Below are positions 62,199 through 64,000 of a stretch of DNA of 64,000 nt, piece by piece (the stretch's first letter is position 1; every line of letters begins with the position of its first letter). A program made the translations under genes and the position numbers. The DNA is taken from assembly GCF_913058315.1 (NCBI RefSeq), contig NZ_CAJXQY010000005.1:19991-83990 (forward strand). Direction: 5' to 3'. This DNA is from an uncultured Alteromonas sp. (GTDB taxonomy: Bacteria; Pseudomonadota; Gammaproteobacteria; Enterobacterales; Alteromonadaceae). The notes under the pieces were generated by a model. That model searched no databases and was not told the DNA's origin. It saw only the letters and a list, made by a program, of their open reading frames with translations.

Positions 62199-63323
62199 AT
62201 GACAGCACCGCATTTATTTTCCCCGATCACGTTTGCTGGCCAGACACTGAAAAATCGTATGGTACTCGCCCCACTCACCCGGGGCCGAGCCGGCCCGGAC
62301 AGAGTACCCAATAAAATTATGGGCGACTACTATGTACAACGGGCCTCTGGTGGCCTGCTCATCAGTGAAGCAACCAGTATATCGCCAGAGGGAAATGGTT
62401 GGGTGGATGCACCGGGTATTTATACCCGTGAGATGACGGCGGGCTGGAAAAGCATCACCGAAAGAGTGCATGCCGCTGGCGGCCGGATGATCTTACAGTT
62501 GTGGCACACCGGCCGGGCGTCACACAGCGACTTTCACGAGGGAGAATTACCTTTTTCCGCTTCTGCAATCGCCATTAACGATGGCGACGGCATCTACACA
62601 CCAGCGGGTAAAAAAGCATTTGAAGTACCTCGGGCCATGACCGTTGCCGACATCAAACGTACCGTAGAAGATTACCGTCAGGCGGCCGTTAATGCTAAAG
62701 AGGCTGGTTTCGATGGGGTCGAAGTGCATGCCGCTAACGGCTATCTTATTAATCAGTTTCTCGACAGTCGCAGTAATCAGCGTGATGATGACTATGGCGG
62801 CAGCCTTGAAAATCGTTACCGTTTTCTGGCCGAGGTTATGCAGGGGGTATTGGAGGTCTGGCCGGCCGAAAATGTTGGCGTACGGCTATCCCCCAATGGC
62901 GTGTTTAACGACATGGGCGCCGATGACTACAAAGAAACCTATCTGTTTGTTGCCGATAAACTGAATCAACTAGGCATTGGCTATTTGCACGTAATGGATG
63001 GTCTCGCGTTTGGCTTCCACGAACGCGGTGAGGCCATGACCCTGCAGGAATTCCGTCATGTTTATAAAGGACTACTGATGGGTAACTGTGGATACGACAA
63101 AGCAGCCGCCGAGCAGCATATCAGTAGTGGTGAAGCCGATATGATTGCCTTTGGCAGACCCTGGATCACCAATCCCGACCTGCCCGTCCGTTTTGCCAAA
63201 GGCTATCCGCTGGCCCCGTTTGACGACCCGAGTCATTGGTACGGCGGCGGCAGCGAGGGCTACAGCGATTACCACAACTATGAAGACACATCTGGGATCG
63301 GGCAGGCTGAAAAGCTGGTATAA
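62199..63323 (+). CDS. Old yellow enzyme family alkene reductase (NemA-like)
   Basis: From MTAPHLFSPITFAGQTLKNRMVLAPLTRGRA; LWHTGRASHSDF, FDGVEVHAANGYLINQFLDSRSNQRDDDYGGSLENRYRF. Confidence 0.94.
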   Translation: MTAPHLFSPITFAGQTLKNRMVLAPLTRGRAGPDRVPNKIMGDYYVQRASGGLLISEATSISPEGNGWVDAPGIYTREMTAGWKSITERVHAAGGRMILQLWHTGRASHSDFHEGELPFSASAIAINDGDGIYTPAGKKAFEVPRAMTVADIKRTVEDYRQAAVNAKEAGFDGVEVHAANGYLINQFLDSRSNQRDDDYGGSLENRYRFLAEVMQGVLEVWPAENVGVRLSPNGVFNDMGADDYKETYLFVADKLNQLGIGYLHVMDGLAFGFHERGEAMTLQEFRHVYKGLLMGNCGYDKAAAEQHISSGEADMIAFGRPWITNPDLPVRFAKGYPLAPFDDPSHWYGGGSEGYSDYHNYEDTSGIGQAEKLV

Positions 63324-63330
63324 CCTATCC

Positions 63331-63362
63331 AACGGGGTATCTGGCGATACCCCGTTTTTTTT
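63331..63362 (+). terminator. Intrinsic terminator after the alkene reductase gene
   Basis: AACGGGGTAT-CTGGCG-ATACCCCGTTTTTTTT. Confidence 0.9.
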
Positions 63363-63372
63363 ATTACAGCGG

Positions 63373-64000
63373 CTATTTCAGCATATCTGCCAGAGCGGGT
63401 TGTGCGCCATGGTACTGAGCATACACTTCTGCCGCTACACGCTGGTACAGTTCATCCAGTCTCGCCGCCGACATAAACCCCTCACTGAAACCCGGGTGAA
63501 TGGGATCAATGGCCTGTTTTAATGCCAGCGTAAAATGCGCGATCAGCGATTTCACGCAGTCACACCCCATCGCAATTCGCATAGTGGTGAGCGCAATACC
63601 GGCTTTTCGCTGCTCTTCCCGACTCATTTCTGAATGCGAGGTTAGCGCCGGACATAAAATTAACGTATTGGTCTGACCGATACTAATCTGATGACCAAAA
63701 GCCGGCTCCAGAGAGTCAAAAAAGCGGGCAAACTGCACGCGATCCAATTCCGCCAGGTCGAGCTCCGCGGTAAACAAGGCACAGGGCCAGCCGTGACTAT
63801 GCAACTGTTCGCGCAGGCCGGCATTTTCGTGATGACTCAAAGCGTGACTGTTTACCTTAATCTGCGGGTGGGAATCGAGATAATGGGTGAATACCTGGGT
63901 ATTAATTACCTTGGTGAGCATTCGCTGAGTCAGGGTTTTCATACCGGTGAGTACATCAAAGGCTTTTTCTGAATCAAGGAATGCCCCTTTAATGTAATAC
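63373..64000 (-). CDS. Cys/Met-metabolism PLP-dependent (trans-sulfuration family) enzyme, C-terminal part, truncated by window edge
   Basis: Minus frame is open through nt 64000: YYIKGAFLDSEKAFDVLTGMKTLTQRMLTKVINTQVFTHYLDSHPQIKV...FFDSLEPAFGHQISIGQTNTLILCPALTSHSEMSREEQRKAGIALTTMRIAMGCD follows the layout of Cys/Met-Meta_PP C-termini. Confidence 0.75.
   Translation of the reverse strand, partial: YYIKGAFLDSEKAFDVLTGMKTLTQRMLTKVINTQVFTHYLDSHPQIKVNSHALSHHENAGLREQLHSHGWPCALFTAELDLAELDRVQFARFFDSLEPAFGHQISIGQTNTLILCPALTSHSEMSREEQRKAGIALTTMRIAMGCDCVKSLIAHFTLALKQAIDPIHPGFSEGFMSAARLDELYQRVAAEVYAQYHGAQPALADMLK

Overview
This 64 kb window looks like a contiguous, gene-dense chromosomal segment of a marine gammaproteobacterium. 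The Alteromonadales-like assignment is inferred from gene content and synteny; no 16S is present. Almost everything is core or metabolic. In order it contains: pgi (5'-truncated), a DUF3545-like small ORF, the threonine operon thrL-thrA-thrB-thrC with ung coupled at its end, an MFS/GH3/AraC glycoside-utilisation cluster, aceK, two carboxynorspermidine pathway genes, rsmI divergent from lpoA-yraN-diaA-dolP, a beta-propeller GGDEF protein, a prp methylcitrate cluster of the acnD/prpF type with a GntR regulator, arcB, gltBD, selO, a CocE-like hydrolase, mtnN-cbiB-btuF, tyrS, an M23 peptidase with anmK, an Lrp-like regulator, an OYE-type reductase, and a truncated Cys/Met-metabolism PLP enzyme at the right edge. 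I saw no tRNA, rRNA, CRISPR array, prophage, transposon or defence island. No clear undescribed multi-gene system is evident. The items most worth a second look are regulatory: (i) a thrL attenuator preceded by a perfect MetJ-like box, (ii) direct/inverted repeats upstream of the MFS-GH3-AraC operon, (iii) a cluster of GTCGAC palindromes upstream of the prp GntR gene, and (iv) some uncharacterised envelope-protein gene pairs.
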